NCBI RefSeq assembly: GCF_001270495.1 | Contig: NZ_LGUR01000003.1 | Coordinates: 1 to 64,000, forward strand | Length of the DNA stretch: 64,000 nucleotides | Direction: 5' to 3' | DNA from: Streptomyces viridochromogenes | GTDB taxonomy: Bacteria; Actinomycetota; Actinomycetes; Streptomycetales; Streptomycetaceae | Shown here: positions 35,027 through 41,608 of the stretch, piece by piece | How positions within the stretch are numbered: the first letter of the stretch is position 1 | Layout of the letters: each line of letters begins with the position of its first letter | Notes under the pieces: generated by a model | Seen by the model: the letters and a program-made list of their open reading frames with translations, nothing else | Databases searched by the model: none | What the model was told of the DNA's origin: nothing | Made by a program: the position numbers and the translations under genes

Positions 35027-35618
35027 GGGTCTGGGCTGCGACGGTGCCAGCGGATCGGGCGGCGTAGAAGCGGAGGGCGTCGCGAGCCTGTGCTCGGGCA
35101 TCCGGGCGGCCGTAGAAGCCGAAGCAGGAGTCGACGTGCTCCCAGGTGTCCATGGACGCGTCAGGGTCGTCGTCGCGGGTCCAGCCGACGCGCTCCTCGA
35201 CCACGAAGCCCCACACCTCTCCCTCGGCCCATGCCTCGTACTCCTGCATTTCGGCCTCGACGTACCCCTCGGTCATGAGGCCGCCGTCGATAGCGCGGGC
35301 CTCCTCGCCGGTCACGTACCAGAGGGATCGCGGCCCCCGCTCCGGGCTGGACTCCAGCACGATCCCGCCGTGGTAGATCGAGACGTAGCGCGTGAAGATG
35401 TCCACGCCGGTCCAGCGGTTCCACTTCAAGCGCTCCCATGCCTCGGCAAGCGGGCCGCCGTCCTTGTCGACGGGGTGGTACTGCCCGGCGTGGGTGTCGA
35501 TCGTGATGACGTGGACGAGCGTCTCGTCGTCGTTGCGGGGATTCTCGGGGTGCTCGTCGCGGACCAGGCGGACGCGGAAACGGCCGTCGTCGGTGGTGGC
35601 GAGAACGTCGTCAGACAT
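35019..35618 (-). CDS. Phage protein of unknown function
   Basis: 199 aa, ATG 35618 with GAAGGAAG upstream. Acidic and rich in aromatic residues (RWTGVDIFTRYVSIYHGGIV, EYEAWAEGEVWGFVVEERVG). It predicts mixed alpha/beta structure without membrane segments. It ends in operator copy 4. Not a family I recognise; possibly related in style to the neighbouring 105-aa and 270-aa acidic proteins. Confidence 0.72.
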   Translation of the reverse strand: MSDDVLATTDDGRFRVRLVRDEHPENPRNDDETLVHVITIDTHAGQYHPVDKDGGPLAEAWERLKWNRWTGVDIFTRYVSIYHGGIVLESSPERGPRSLWYVTGEEARAIDGGLMTEGYVEAEMQEYEAWAEGEVWGFVVEERVGWTRDDDPDASMDTWEHVDSCFGFYGRPDARAQARDALRFYAARSAGTVAAQTQV

Positions 35619-35638
35619 GTTGGCTTCCTTCGGATGCG

Positions 35639-36049
35639 TCAGGCGGCGAGGCGGGCGGCATGGGCGTCGGCGTCCCAGGCTGGGAGGACAAGGCCGAGTT
35701 CGGCGTACCGGGCGGCGCGGGCCGTGGCGCGGGTCGGGCCGCTGAACTTGCAGCCCTTGTGACGGCGCGGCGGTGCCGGGTTGGCGCCCTTGCGCTCCCG
35801 CATGTGGCTGTAGAAGACCTCGATGTCGACGGCGCACAGGAGGCAGTGCAGGGCCCATCGGTGTTCGCTGCCGGGGTAGCCCTCGTGGACCCCGGCGCAT
35901 CGGGTGCGGGTGCACCCCTCGGGCTCGTCGACCGGCTCGGTGCGGGTGGTGTAGCCGAGTTCGAGCATGCGGGCCCAGGCCGCTTGGAGGCTCTCCAGGT
36001 TGCGCGGGTTAGGGCGCAGGAAGGAGGAGAGGAACGGGGCGGTGGTCAT
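35639..36049 (-). CDS. Phage protein with Cys/His cluster
   Basis: 136 aa, ATG start. Potential zinc ligands are spread over CTRTRCAGVH, EHRWALHCLLCAVD and RRHKGCKF. The end is alanine/arginine rich. No family recognised. It belongs to the leftward operon and is followed 30 bases later by the next gene. Confidence 0.7.
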   Translation of the reverse strand: MTTAPFLSSFLRPNPRNLESLQAAWARMLELGYTTRTEPVDEPEGCTRTRCAGVHEGYPGSEHRWALHCLLCAVDIEVFYSHMRERKGANPAPPRRHKGCKFSGPTRATARAARYAELGLVLPAWDADAHAARLAA

Positions 36050-36079
36050 GTGTCCTGCCTTTCATGGGAGTTGGAGAGA

Positions 36080-36304
36080 TCAGTTGCCGTTGGCGCGGTC
36101 GAGGGCCTCGTCGGCGTACGCGGTGAGGATTCGGCGGGCGATCTCGTGCTGCCGGTACTCGCTCGCCATGCGGTCGAGCCTCTGGCCATAGGCGCCGAGG
36201 TAACCGAGGTACGGGCCGAACTCCAAGGTCACGGCGTACTGCATGTCGGCGTCGATCTGCGCCTTCTCCTCAGTCAGCTCGATGTGGTCGCGGAGGTTCT
36301 TCAC
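36080..36304 (-). CDS. Small helical phage protein
   Basis: 74 aa, GTG start. Nearly all helical (DHIELTEEKAQIDADMQYAV, ASEYRQHEIARRILTAYADE). No Cys and no membrane segment. Function unknown. The stop of the upstream zinc-ribbon gene is 16 bases before its start. Confidence 0.68.
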   Translation of the reverse strand: MKNLRDHIELTEEKAQIDADMQYAVTLEFGPYLGYLGAYGQRLDRMASEYRQHEIARRILTAYADEALDRANGN

Positions 36305-36320
36305 GGCGGAGTCCTTCGGG

Positions 36321-36500
36321 TCAGTTGGGGGCGGGGAGGTAGCCGAGGGTGCCGGCGGAGTCGATGACCCAGACCTCGCCCTCGTCGAAGACCAGGTCTC
36401 GGGCGGTGATCTCGGAGCCGCAGCGGTCGCAGCGGAAGAGTCCGGAGGGCTGGACGCCGAAGGGGGCCTTGCCGCACTCGGCGCAGATGATCGTGGTCAT
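36321..36500 (-). CDS. Short zinc-ribbon protein
   Basis: 59 aa from ATG 36500. It reads MTTIICAECGKAPFGVQ, then LFRCDRCGSEITARDLVFDE: a complete CxxC...CxxC zinc ribbon with strand-rich tail ending GTLGYLPAPN. The codon bias is strongly G/C-ending, the gene fits exactly into an otherwise empty 180-base gap, and AAAGG stands before the start, so it is very probably real. The hairpin b lies 15 bases upstream of its start. Confidence 0.72.
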   Translation of the reverse strand: MTTIICAECGKAPFGVQPSGLFRCDRCGSEITARDLVFDEGEVWVIDSAGTLGYLPAPN

Positions 36501-36515
36501 TGGTAGCCTTTCGGG

Positions 36516-36550
36516 GTGGCCCCTCCTCGCTCCCTGTGAGGAGGGGCCAC
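36516..36550. repeat. Intergenic hairpin family, member b (perfect 13-bp stem)
   Basis: GTGGCCCCTCCTC and GAGGAGGGGCCAC form a perfect 13-bp stem around the nine-base loop GCTCCCTGT; on the transcript the loop reads ACAGGGAGC. It lies between the 98-aa gene stop and the zinc-ribbon start. Confidence 0.8.
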
Positions 36551-36564
36551 GTGCGTGGGAGGGG

Positions 36565-36861
36565 TTACGCCTGCCGTTCGGCTTCGGTGTCGGCGAGGAT
36601 CGCGAGCAGCTCGTCGCAGGCCGCGTATTCGGCAGGGCTGACGTGGCGCCATTCCTCGTCGGGGAGCATCTCGACCGGCAGCGCGAGGGCCAGGCTCTCG
36701 GCGGTCTCCGCGAGGTTGCACAGCGTGTACCACTCTTGCGTGCCGGGGTCGTAGTCGTTGCGCCACGCGTCGACCTCTCGCGTGGTCTTGAGCACGTCGG
36801 CTACGAGCTTCTTGATCCTTTCGAACGGGATCGACTCGGCGTTCTCAACGGACGGCATCAT
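36565..36861 (-). CDS. Small acidic phage protein
   Basis: 98 aa starting ATGATG with GGAAGAG upstream. Helical and acidic (FERIKKLVADVLKTTREVDA, CNLAETAESLALALPVEM). It resembles many unnamed early actinophage proteins; no function can be assigned. Hairpin c lies 26 bases upstream of the start and hairpin b 14 bases after the stop. Confidence 0.7.
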   Translation of the reverse strand: MMPSVENAESIPFERIKKLVADVLKTTREVDAWRNDYDPGTQEWYTLCNLAETAESLALALPVEMLPDEEWRHVSPAEYAACDELLAILADTEAERQA

Positions 36862-36887
36862 GTCCGGCTCTTCCTGTGTTCGAAGGG

Positions 36888-36924
36888 GGCCGCTCTCTGC
36901 TCTCCCTGTATGCAGGGAGCGGCC
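36888..36924. repeat. Intergenic hairpin family, member c
   Basis: GGCCGCTCTCTGC pairs with GCAGGGAGCGGCC (13 bp, one G-T pair) around an 11-base loop TCTCCCTGTAT. It lies 14 bases after the DUF2786 gene stop. Confidence 0.8.
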
Positions 36925-36938
36925 GTGGAGAGGGGCGG

Positions 36939-37661
36939 TCAGGAGGTGAGGGCGCGGCGCCGCTGACCGACGCGGGTCTGTCCCAGGTCAGCGCGGTTCG
37001 CTGCCGCCCGCCCTGCGTCGAGGCCGGTTCCACGTCGGCGCGAGGAGCCGCTCGGCGTTCGGGCGTCGGGGTAGGCCGCCGCGAAGCGGGCCGCGATCAC
37101 GGACTTTCGGTCTGCCAAGACCAGCTCGGCCGAGCGGCCCGAGGCGGCGGCCGGAGCTTCCTGCTGGGCGCGGGCTTCGATCTCCTGGAGGCGTTCGTGA
37201 ATGCGGAGGATGAACCCCGCCATCCATGCCTTCCGGTAGGTGATCAGCTTCTCGCCCGGCGCGGGGCGCCCCTGGCGGACGCCGTTGAACATCTGAAGGA
37301 GGAGCGACGTGAACAGCATCTCTACGCGGTCGAGGTCGGACTCGTATCCGAAGAGATGAACCTCGGTCCTCCCCCGCGTCACGCTCTTCTTCAAGCTCTC
37401 GCAGTGCAGCGCGTGAGCGAGATGGCCAAGGAGGTGTAGCTGATCGCTCGCGTACGTGCCCTCGACGACGATCATGCGGTCACCCGGCCGGTCGGCGTTC
37501 GGGTCGGATTCGGCGAGCATCGCTCTTTCGATCCCGTACTTCGCCATCAGCTCGGCGGCCTTCGCGAAGTACACCTGGGCCTCGTCGGGACTGGCGGCCG
37601 GATCTTCAGCCTTCGCAAGAAGGGCACGAATCTTCGCGAGCTTACCGTTCTCTGGTTCCAT
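36939..37661 (-). CDS. DUF2786 domain phage protein
   Basis: 240 aa. ATG 37661 is inside operator copy 5. Residues 5-50 (KLAKIRALLAKAEDPAASPD, EAQVYFAKAAELMAKYGIE) are a clear DUF2786 domain, often found in phage and plasmid proteins of unknown role. The middle (about 60-170) is alpha/beta; the tail is arginine-rich, as if binding nucleic acid. Its 5' leader contains one of the two structured RNA elements, so its expression may be controlled at RNA level. Confidence 0.82.
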   Translation of the reverse strand: MEPENGKLAKIRALLAKAEDPAASPDEAQVYFAKAAELMAKYGIERAMLAESDPNADRPGDRMIVVEGTYASDQLHLLGHLAHALHCESLKKSVTRGRTEVHLFGYESDLDRVEMLFTSLLLQMFNGVRQGRPAPGEKLITYRKAWMAGFILRIHERLQEIEARAQQEAPAAASGRSAELVLADRKSVIAARFAAAYPDARTPSGSSRRRGTGLDAGRAAANRADLGQTRVGQRRRALTS

Positions 37662-37671
37662 GTTTACACCT
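37653..37671 (+). promoter_or_regulatory. Operator/stoperator-like motif, copy 5
   Basis: TGGTTCCATGTTTACACCT. It covers the start codon of the DUF2786 gene (37659-37661 on the reverse strand) and its presumed ribosome site, 18 bases from the structured RNA element. Confidence 0.7.
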
Positions 37672-37689
37672 TGGGTAGTGGTTACCGAC

Positions 37690-37761
37690 GCGCGGGTTGG
37701 CATCGTCAGGGGGTAGGGACCGCCTACCGCCGACCTCCTTTCGGAGGTTTCGCCTTTGCGC
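37690..37761 (-). ncRNA. Structured leader RNA element, copy 1
   Basis: 72 nt in the 5' leader of the DUF2786 gene, ending 28 nt before its ATG. On the transcript: closing helix GCGC...GCGC with an internal loop and GGC...GCC; hairpin ACCTCC-GAAA-GGAGGT; hairpin GGTAGG-CGGTC-CCTACC; then CTGACGATGCCA. Copy 2 preserves the unpaired blocks (CGCAAAGGCGAAAC, GACGATGCCA) while both hairpin stems differ with compensation. That is the signature of a conserved RNA fold, possibly a riboswitch or protein-binding leader. It does not match a class I know. Confidence 0.72.
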
Positions 37762-37775
37762 TGAAGGGGGGTGGA

Positions 37776-38021
37776 TCAGACGGCGATCAGGTCCCAGCCG
37801 TCGAGGATGTGAGCAATGGCCATGTCGTCGATGTGGGCCTTGGCCGCCCTCTCGCGGTCCGCGTACGTCGGCAGGTCGAAGTTCTTGACGGCCTGGGCCG
37901 ACGGGTCGGCCGCGCCGGGCTCGAAGAATCCTGCGACCACCACGTCTCCGATCCGGACGAGGAGGGACAGTGCGCCGCACTCGGGGGCGATGAAGGCGAT
38001 CGAGTCGTCAATCTTGATCAT
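37776..38021 (-). CDS. Small phage protein of unknown function
   Basis: 81 aa, ATG start. Strand-rich N-terminus (DSIAFIAPECGALSLLVRIG, DVVVAGFFEPGA) and a helical end (RERAAKAHIDDMAIAHILDG). No family known. Its stop is 15 bases before the structured RNA element of the next gene, and hairpin d lies 22 bases upstream of its start. Confidence 0.68.
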   Translation of the reverse strand: MIKIDDSIAFIAPECGALSLLVRIGDVVVAGFFEPGAADPSAQAVKNFDLPTYADRERAAKAHIDDMAIAHILDGWDLIAV

Positions 38022-38043
38022 GTCTGGATGCGCTTTCGTGAGG

Positions 38044-38078
38044 GGGCCTCCCCGCTCTCCCTGTGTGCAGAGAGGCCC
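38044..38078. repeat. Intergenic hairpin family, member d
   Basis: GGGCCTC pairs with GAGGCCC (7 bp) around a loop containing CTCCCTGTGTG. It lies 12 bases after the stop of the 153-aa gene. Confidence 0.65.
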
Positions 38079-38090
38079 GAAGGGGAAGGG

Positions 38091-38552
38091 TCAGGGGGTC
38101 GCGGCGCGGACGGCATCGCGCACGGCCGTGAGCTTGGACTTCAGCTCTGCGAGGGTGGCGGCGTTCCTGTCCGCGCGGTCGCGTTCCCACGTCCAGATGT
38201 CGCGGTACACCTCGTCGTCCGGGTTGTCGGCAAGGAGCTTCCGGGCGCGGTCGGCCTCGACCAGCTCGTACGCCTCGCGGCGGACGACGGCGGCCAAGAG
38301 CGGTTCCCAGTGGGTCACCATCAGCTCGTTGTCCTCGACGATCCGCCACGAGACCGCGTGTTGCAGTGCGGCGGCGAAGTCAGCGCGATGGTGGTACTCC
38401 TTCGCCCGGTGTGAAAGCTCCTTGTCCTCTGCCTTGCGGGCCATGAGCCGGAACTCTTCGCGGTCGTATCCCAGGGCCAGGCAGTAGATCGCGCCGTGAG
38501 GCAGCAAGGTGCCGGCGGCAGCCTTCACCGCGGATTGGACATGGGTGTTCAT
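38091..38552 (-). CDS. Phage protein of unknown function
   Basis: 153 aa; ATG 38552 with GCGAGG upstream. It starts MNTHVQSAVKAAAGTLLPHG, with helical segments (EFRLMARKAEDKELSHRAKE) and a coiled-coil-like C-terminus (DRADRNAATLAELKSKL). No family identified. It is the second gene in the window whose leader carries the structured RNA element, 34 nt before the start codon; hairpin e lies further upstream. Confidence 0.72.
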   Translation of the reverse strand: MNTHVQSAVKAAAGTLLPHGAIYCLALGYDREEFRLMARKAEDKELSHRAKEYHHRADFAAALQHAVSWRIVEDNELMVTHWEPLLAAVVRREAYELVEADRARKLLADNPDDEVYRDIWTWERDRADRNAATLAELKSKLTAVRDAVRAATP

Positions 38553-38586
38553 GGGGCCTCGCATTCGAGTGATGGGGATGGACTGA

Positions 38587-38658
38587 CGCGGGCTGGCATC
38601 GTCAGAGGGCAGGAACCGCCTGCCGCTGACACCCCAAGTGGGGTGTTTCGCCTTTGCG
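38587..38658 (-). ncRNA. Structured leader RNA element, copy 2
   Basis: 72 nt, 34 nt upstream of the 153-aa gene start. Same layout as copy 1: CGC-AAA-GGC...GCC-AGCCC-GCG closing helix; hairpin ACACCCC-ACTT-GGGGTGT; hairpin GGCAGG-CGGTT-CCTGCC; conserved CTGACGATGCCA. The stem changes against copy 1 (ACCTCC/GGAGGT to ACACCCC/GGGGTGT, and T-A to C-G in the second stem) keep pairing. Confidence 0.72.
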
Positions 38659-38671
38659 TTGGGGGATCGGG

Positions 38672-38710
38672 GGCCGTCCCCGCCCACTCCCTGTTTAGGA
38701 AGGGACGGCC
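38672..38710. repeat. Intergenic hairpin family, member e
   Basis: GGCCGTCCC pairs with GGGACGGCC (9 bp), loop containing ACTCCCTGTTTA. It lies 20 bases after the stop of the 105-aa gene and just upstream of structured RNA copy 2. Confidence 0.72.
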
Positions 38711-38730
38711 GAGCTATGCGGGGTGAGGGA

Positions 38731-39048
38731 TCACCGGCGGTACACGGGGATCGGAGTGTCGGAGTCGCCCTCCCACGTGATCCACTCGCCGTAGAACCCG
38801 ATGCGGATCTGCGTCCGGCCCTCGCTGTTCTCCCTGATCAGGACCCGGCCAACTCGCCAACCGTCCCGCCGGTAACGCGAGGGGTTGGCGGCCAGGCCGA
38901 TTACCTCGTCCCCGCCCCTGACTTCGCGAGCGGGTACCGGCTCGGACATGACGGCGCACTGTTCACTGGCCGAGCGGTGGACCTCGAAGTCGCGGTACTG
39001 CCTGCGAGGCACCTTGCGCATCTCGGGAATCGCGATGTCCTCACGCAC
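38731..39048 (-). CDS. Phage protein of unknown function
   Basis: 105 aa from GTG 39048, which overlaps the 270-aa gene by eight bases; a frame extension further upstream is Ser/Arg rich and less credible. Strand-rich end (RTQIRIGFYGEWITWEGDSD) resembles small phage beta-barrel proteins. No family recognised. Start moderately certain only. Confidence 0.62.
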   Translation of the reverse strand: MREDIAIPEMRKVPRRQYRDFEVHRSASEQCAVMSEPVPAREVRGGDEVIGLAANPSRYRRDGWRVGRVLIRENSEGRTQIRIGFYGEWITWEGDSDTPIPVYRR

Positions 39049-39853
39049 CGGCCACCGCCAAGGCGAGCTGACCCGGGATCTCGTTGCGCATGACCGCGCG
39101 ACCGAGGTCAAGGAAGTGTTCGTCTCGGGCGTCGTTGTACGCCTCCCGCACGTCGTCCCAGTCCGCGCAACCGTCCTCGTCGCGGTAACCCAGATCCCAG
39201 AGAGCCTCGGACCCGTGCTTGACGATGGACTTGTGGTCGGCCTCGGAGTCGTACGGGAAGTGCAGCTTCACGTCTTCGAGGACCTCTTCGAGGTTCTCCT
39301 CAAACACCCCGCGACGCTGGTCGTCGTAGTCGTCCTCGTCGAGGAACGGATACTCGTACTTGACGAACTCGACCAGGGCGACGGCCGTGCGGAACGCTGC
39401 GGTGAACGCCTGGGTGCCGTGGCAGTCTCCGGTGCAGTCGGACCCATAGCAGATGTCCACAAGCGGGTCACAGCTCGGGGCACACTCCTGCCCGTGAACG
39501 CCGGCACAGTCCTCGGGGCATCCCCCCTCGTAGACCTGGACGTAGAGTTCCGCTACGTCCCAGGCCGACGACCCACCACCGCACTCGTAGAGCTGCTCGT
39601 CCGACACTTCGGTGTCGGTTCGCCCCTCGTCGGCGGCGCAGCGGATCAGGTCACGAGCGACCTCAAAGTTCGACTTGTCCCCGATCCAACCCGTCCGGTC
39701 GTCGTGCCACGTGAACATCTCGACATGCGTCGGGGTGTCCTCCGTGCCGTACGTTCCCGTGCGCCAGGACGGCCAGGATCGGTAGGCGTCCTCCAGACGG
39801 GCCGCGTACTTGGCGAGCACCTCATCAGAGGGCGTGCCGTAGTCGGAGTGCAT
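39041..39853 (-). CDS. Acidic Cys-rich phage protein
   Basis: 270 aa, ATG start with GTGAGGA upstream. The centre holds a dense Cys cluster (GGCPEDCAGVHGQECAPSCD, then CYGSDCTGDCHG) that could bind metals or form a Cys-rich knot. The remainder is acidic and helical (LDEDDYDDQRRGVFEENLEE). No family known. It is the largest of the unknown proteins in the leftward operon; hairpin f stands 23 bases before its start. Confidence 0.72.
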   Translation of the reverse strand: MHSDYGTPSDEVLAKYAARLEDAYRSWPSWRTGTYGTEDTPTHVEMFTWHDDRTGWIGDKSNFEVARDLIRCAADEGRTDTEVSDEQLYECGGGSSAWDVAELYVQVYEGGCPEDCAGVHGQECAPSCDPLVDICYGSDCTGDCHGTQAFTAAFRTAVALVEFVKYEYPFLDEDDYDDQRRGVFEENLEEVLEDVKLHFPYDSEADHKSIVKHGSEALWDLGYRDEDGCADWDDVREAYNDARDEHFLDLGRAVMRNEIPGQLALAVAGA

Positions 39854-39876
39854 GTGTCCTCACAGTCAGGAGAGGG

Positions 39877-39915
39877 GGCCGCCCCTGCCCTCTCCCTGTG
39901 TGGGAAGGGGCGGCC
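39877..39915. repeat. Intergenic hairpin family, member f
   Basis: GGCCGCCCCT pairs with AGGGGCGGCC (10 bp), loop containing TCTCCCTGTGTG. It lies between the stop of the first leftward gene and the 270-aa gene, and abuts operator copy 6. Confidence 0.78.
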
Positions 39916-39934
39916 TGGTTACAGGTTTACACTC
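39916..39934 (+). promoter_or_regulatory. Operator/stoperator-like motif, copy 6
   Basis: TGGTTACAGGTTTACACTC. It lies between hairpin f and the stop of the 134-aa gene. Confidence 0.72.
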
Positions 39935-39938
39935 AGGG

Positions 39939-40343
39939 CTAGGCGTCGACTGTCTCGACGAAACCGGCGCCCTCACGGTCGGCGAGCTGGTCCTCCAGCT
40001 CCGCGATCCGCTGGCGAGCCTTGTCGTAGGCGTACGACACCTCGTCCAGGCGGGTCCGCAGGTTGTAAGCGATGGTCAGCAGGTCGAACCGCTGGACCTC
40101 ACGCTTGGCAAGGTCGACCGGCCGGACCGGCTTACCGGCCTCCACCTGGGCGATCACGTCGGGGGCGATGAAGACGAACCCGCCGCAGTAGGCGCACCGC
40201 TCCTCGGCATCCTGCTCGGAGAGGTTCCGCTCGTAGAAGCTGAAGTCGACGCATTGGTAGCACCGGAAGTCGCCGTCCGACTTCTTCACTCCGACCGCCT
40301 TGCCGTTCTCACGGTCGGCGTCGCTGAACACGTACTCGGTCAA
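39939..40343 (-). CDS. Zinc-ribbon phage protein, first gene of the leftward operon
   Basis: 134 aa from TTG 40343, with GGCAAGG upstream. A zinc ribbon is formed by CYQC (about residue 29) and CAYC (about 51). The second half is a coiled coil (RTRLDEVSYAYDKARQRIAE). Being the first gene behind the operator-rich region, it is probably among the first expressed. Function unknown; a DNA- or RNA-binding role is a guess from the ribbon. Confidence 0.72.
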   Translation of the reverse strand: MTEYVFSDADRENGKAVGVKKSDGDFRCYQCVDFSFYERNLSEQDAEERCAYCGGFVFIAPDVIAQVEAGKPVRPVDLAKREVQRFDLLTIAYNLRTRLDEVSYAYDKARQRIAELEDQLADREGAGFVETVDA

Positions 40344-40367
40344 GTGACCTTGCCTTTCGCGTCGAGC

Positions 40368-40386
40368 TGGTCTCAAGTTTACACCA
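40368..40386 (+). promoter_or_regulatory. Operator/stoperator-like motif, copy 7
   Basis: TGGTCTCAAGTTTACACCA. It lies 25 bases upstream of the first leftward gene, where a promoter operator would be expected. Confidence 0.72.
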
Positions 40387-40421
40387 GCCTATTTGATTCG
40401 CCGGACCCGACCGGTTCGGCT

Positions 40422-40440
40422 TGGTCTCAACTTTACCACA
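40422..40440 (+). promoter_or_regulatory. Operator/stoperator-like motif, copy 8
   Basis: TGGTCTCAACTTTACCACA. It diverges from the consensus at position 16 but keeps the seven invariant bases. It lies 54 bases from copy 7 in the promoter region. Confidence 0.6.
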
Positions 40441-40557
40441 TTCACCGTTCGGAGTTTCGCGTTTGACCTGGTCAGCGGTAGGCACTCCCATTGTCCTACC
40501 GCCCGGACCGTGTGGCCGGTTGCGCTACCCCTCTCTAACCTTGCGGCTCGTTCGGTG

Positions 40558-40576
40558 CGGTCACACCTTAACACGC
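40558..40576 (+). promoter_or_regulatory. Operator/stoperator-like motif, copy 9
   Basis: CGGTCACACCTTAACACGC. It is 17/19 identical to copy 10, 114 bases away; both are of the CTTAACAC subtype. Confidence 0.65.
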
Positions 40577-40671
40577 TTTCCGGTCCGTCCCGCAACCCCT
40601 TTGCGTGAACTGCGGTTTCCCGTTCCTGCGTGCCTTACGTCCGCCCCGTTGCCGGGCCGTTCGTCGTGGTG

Positions 40672-40690
40672 TGGTCACACCTTAACACGG
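40672..40690 (+). promoter_or_regulatory. Operator/stoperator-like motif, copy 10
   Basis: TGGTCACACCTTAACACGG. It is the outermost copy of the cluster upstream of the leftward operon. Confidence 0.65.
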
Positions 40691-41395
40691 CCGACGGACC
40701 GCACCGCAACCCCGGCCGTGACCGGCCTGCCTGCCCTCTCGCGCGCGTACGCGTAGGACCTGGCCTGTCTGTCCTGCTGTGCGTTGCGTTGCCCTCATGT
40801 GCCCGCTCATGGACTGTGTGGCGTTGTGTGCCCTGCCCATGCGCTCACGTACAGCTATGCAGTGAGATGCGCGGGATGCGACCGCATGAGCGCGTATGTC
40901 ACTTTTCAACGCCGAACGGCTGGCCTGGTGGCTCAATGTCCGTTTCGCCATGCTCGGGCGCAGGGGTGGGGGTATGACCCCTCGCAGGTGACTTTCCCGG
41001 CCGCCGGGTCTTAGCAGCTCGGATTCTGCCACGGTTCCAAGGTCGAACAGGCTGCCGAATGGCGTCAACTTCCCTGGAGATGCGGGAAGATGCCCCATCG
41101 TCCTGTGTACGATTTGGGAATCTATCAGGCACCGCCCGCGATGCCTGGTTGGAGAGCAAGGGCGTCGGTCAGGAGATACGCCATACCTCACTGCGGCGCT
41201 CTGCTCTGCAACCAGATTCTCCAACGTCATCGCGGGCCGCCCGGAGTGCAGGACCGCGCAGTTACCGCGTGTGCCTCGCCGGGCCCGGGCGCAGGGGCAA
41301 ATACATGCCTGCGCCAGCGCTAGGTGCAACCGGAAGAGCCTTGCCAGGGCTCTGGAAGGAAAGGATCATGTGCTAATGGCGAGCACATTTGACCC

Positions 41396-41608
41396 GTGAG
41401 CCGCGGGCTGCCGATCACGCTGAGCGTTGAAGTCGTTTCTGTGTCGATCGCAGTCCACCCATGGGTAGGAGTCGCTCTTCTGGGTGTCGCTCTCGTTGTA
41501 CTCGGAGGAATTTTCCTGCCGGCCGGTTGGTCGCGCAGCCCCGAGAGACGACGGGACTTCAGACGCCTCGCTCAACTCATCCTCCGCTTCCTGCTGCGGA
41601 GGGATTGA
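41396..41608 (+). CDS. Small membrane protein with coupled mini-ORF leader
   Basis: 70 aa from GTG 41396. One strong hydrophobic segment (VGVALLGVALVVLGGIFLPA) followed by a basic tail (SPERRRDFRRLAQ), i.e. a single-pass membrane protein with a positive inside end. Upstream, GGAAAGGATC leads to ATG-TGC-TAA (41368), whose stop overlaps ATG 41376 of a seven-codon frame (MASTFDP), whose stop overlaps this GTG. It would be the first rightward phage gene. Coding status is moderately supported only; function unknown. Confidence 0.45.
   Translation: MSRGLPITLSVEVVSVSIAVHPWVGVALLGVALVVLGGIFLPAGWSRSPERRRDFRRLAQLILRFLLRRD

Larger units (their letters stand above)
40441..41367. other. Noncoding divergent control region
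   Basis: About 0.9 kb without a convincing gene. Its third-position G/C bias collapses in all frames, unlike the phage genes around it. It carries operator-like copies 9 and 10 and should contain the promoters for the leftward operon and perhaps the rightward one. I could not identify reliable -35/-10 pairs. Open frames such as 41090-41323 have a possible ribosome site but no protein-like composition. Confidence 0.55.

Noticed and set aside
37690..38658. Known riboswitch classes (cobalamin, SAM, TPP, c-di-GMP, glycine) for the leader elements
   Set aside because: None of their core sequences (for example the cobalamin box or the TPP CTGAGA) is present.
41090..41323. 77-codon frame with GGAG before its ATG
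   Set aside because: Third-position G/C is near 55 percent against about 85-90 percent in neighbouring genes, and the protein has no recognisable pattern.
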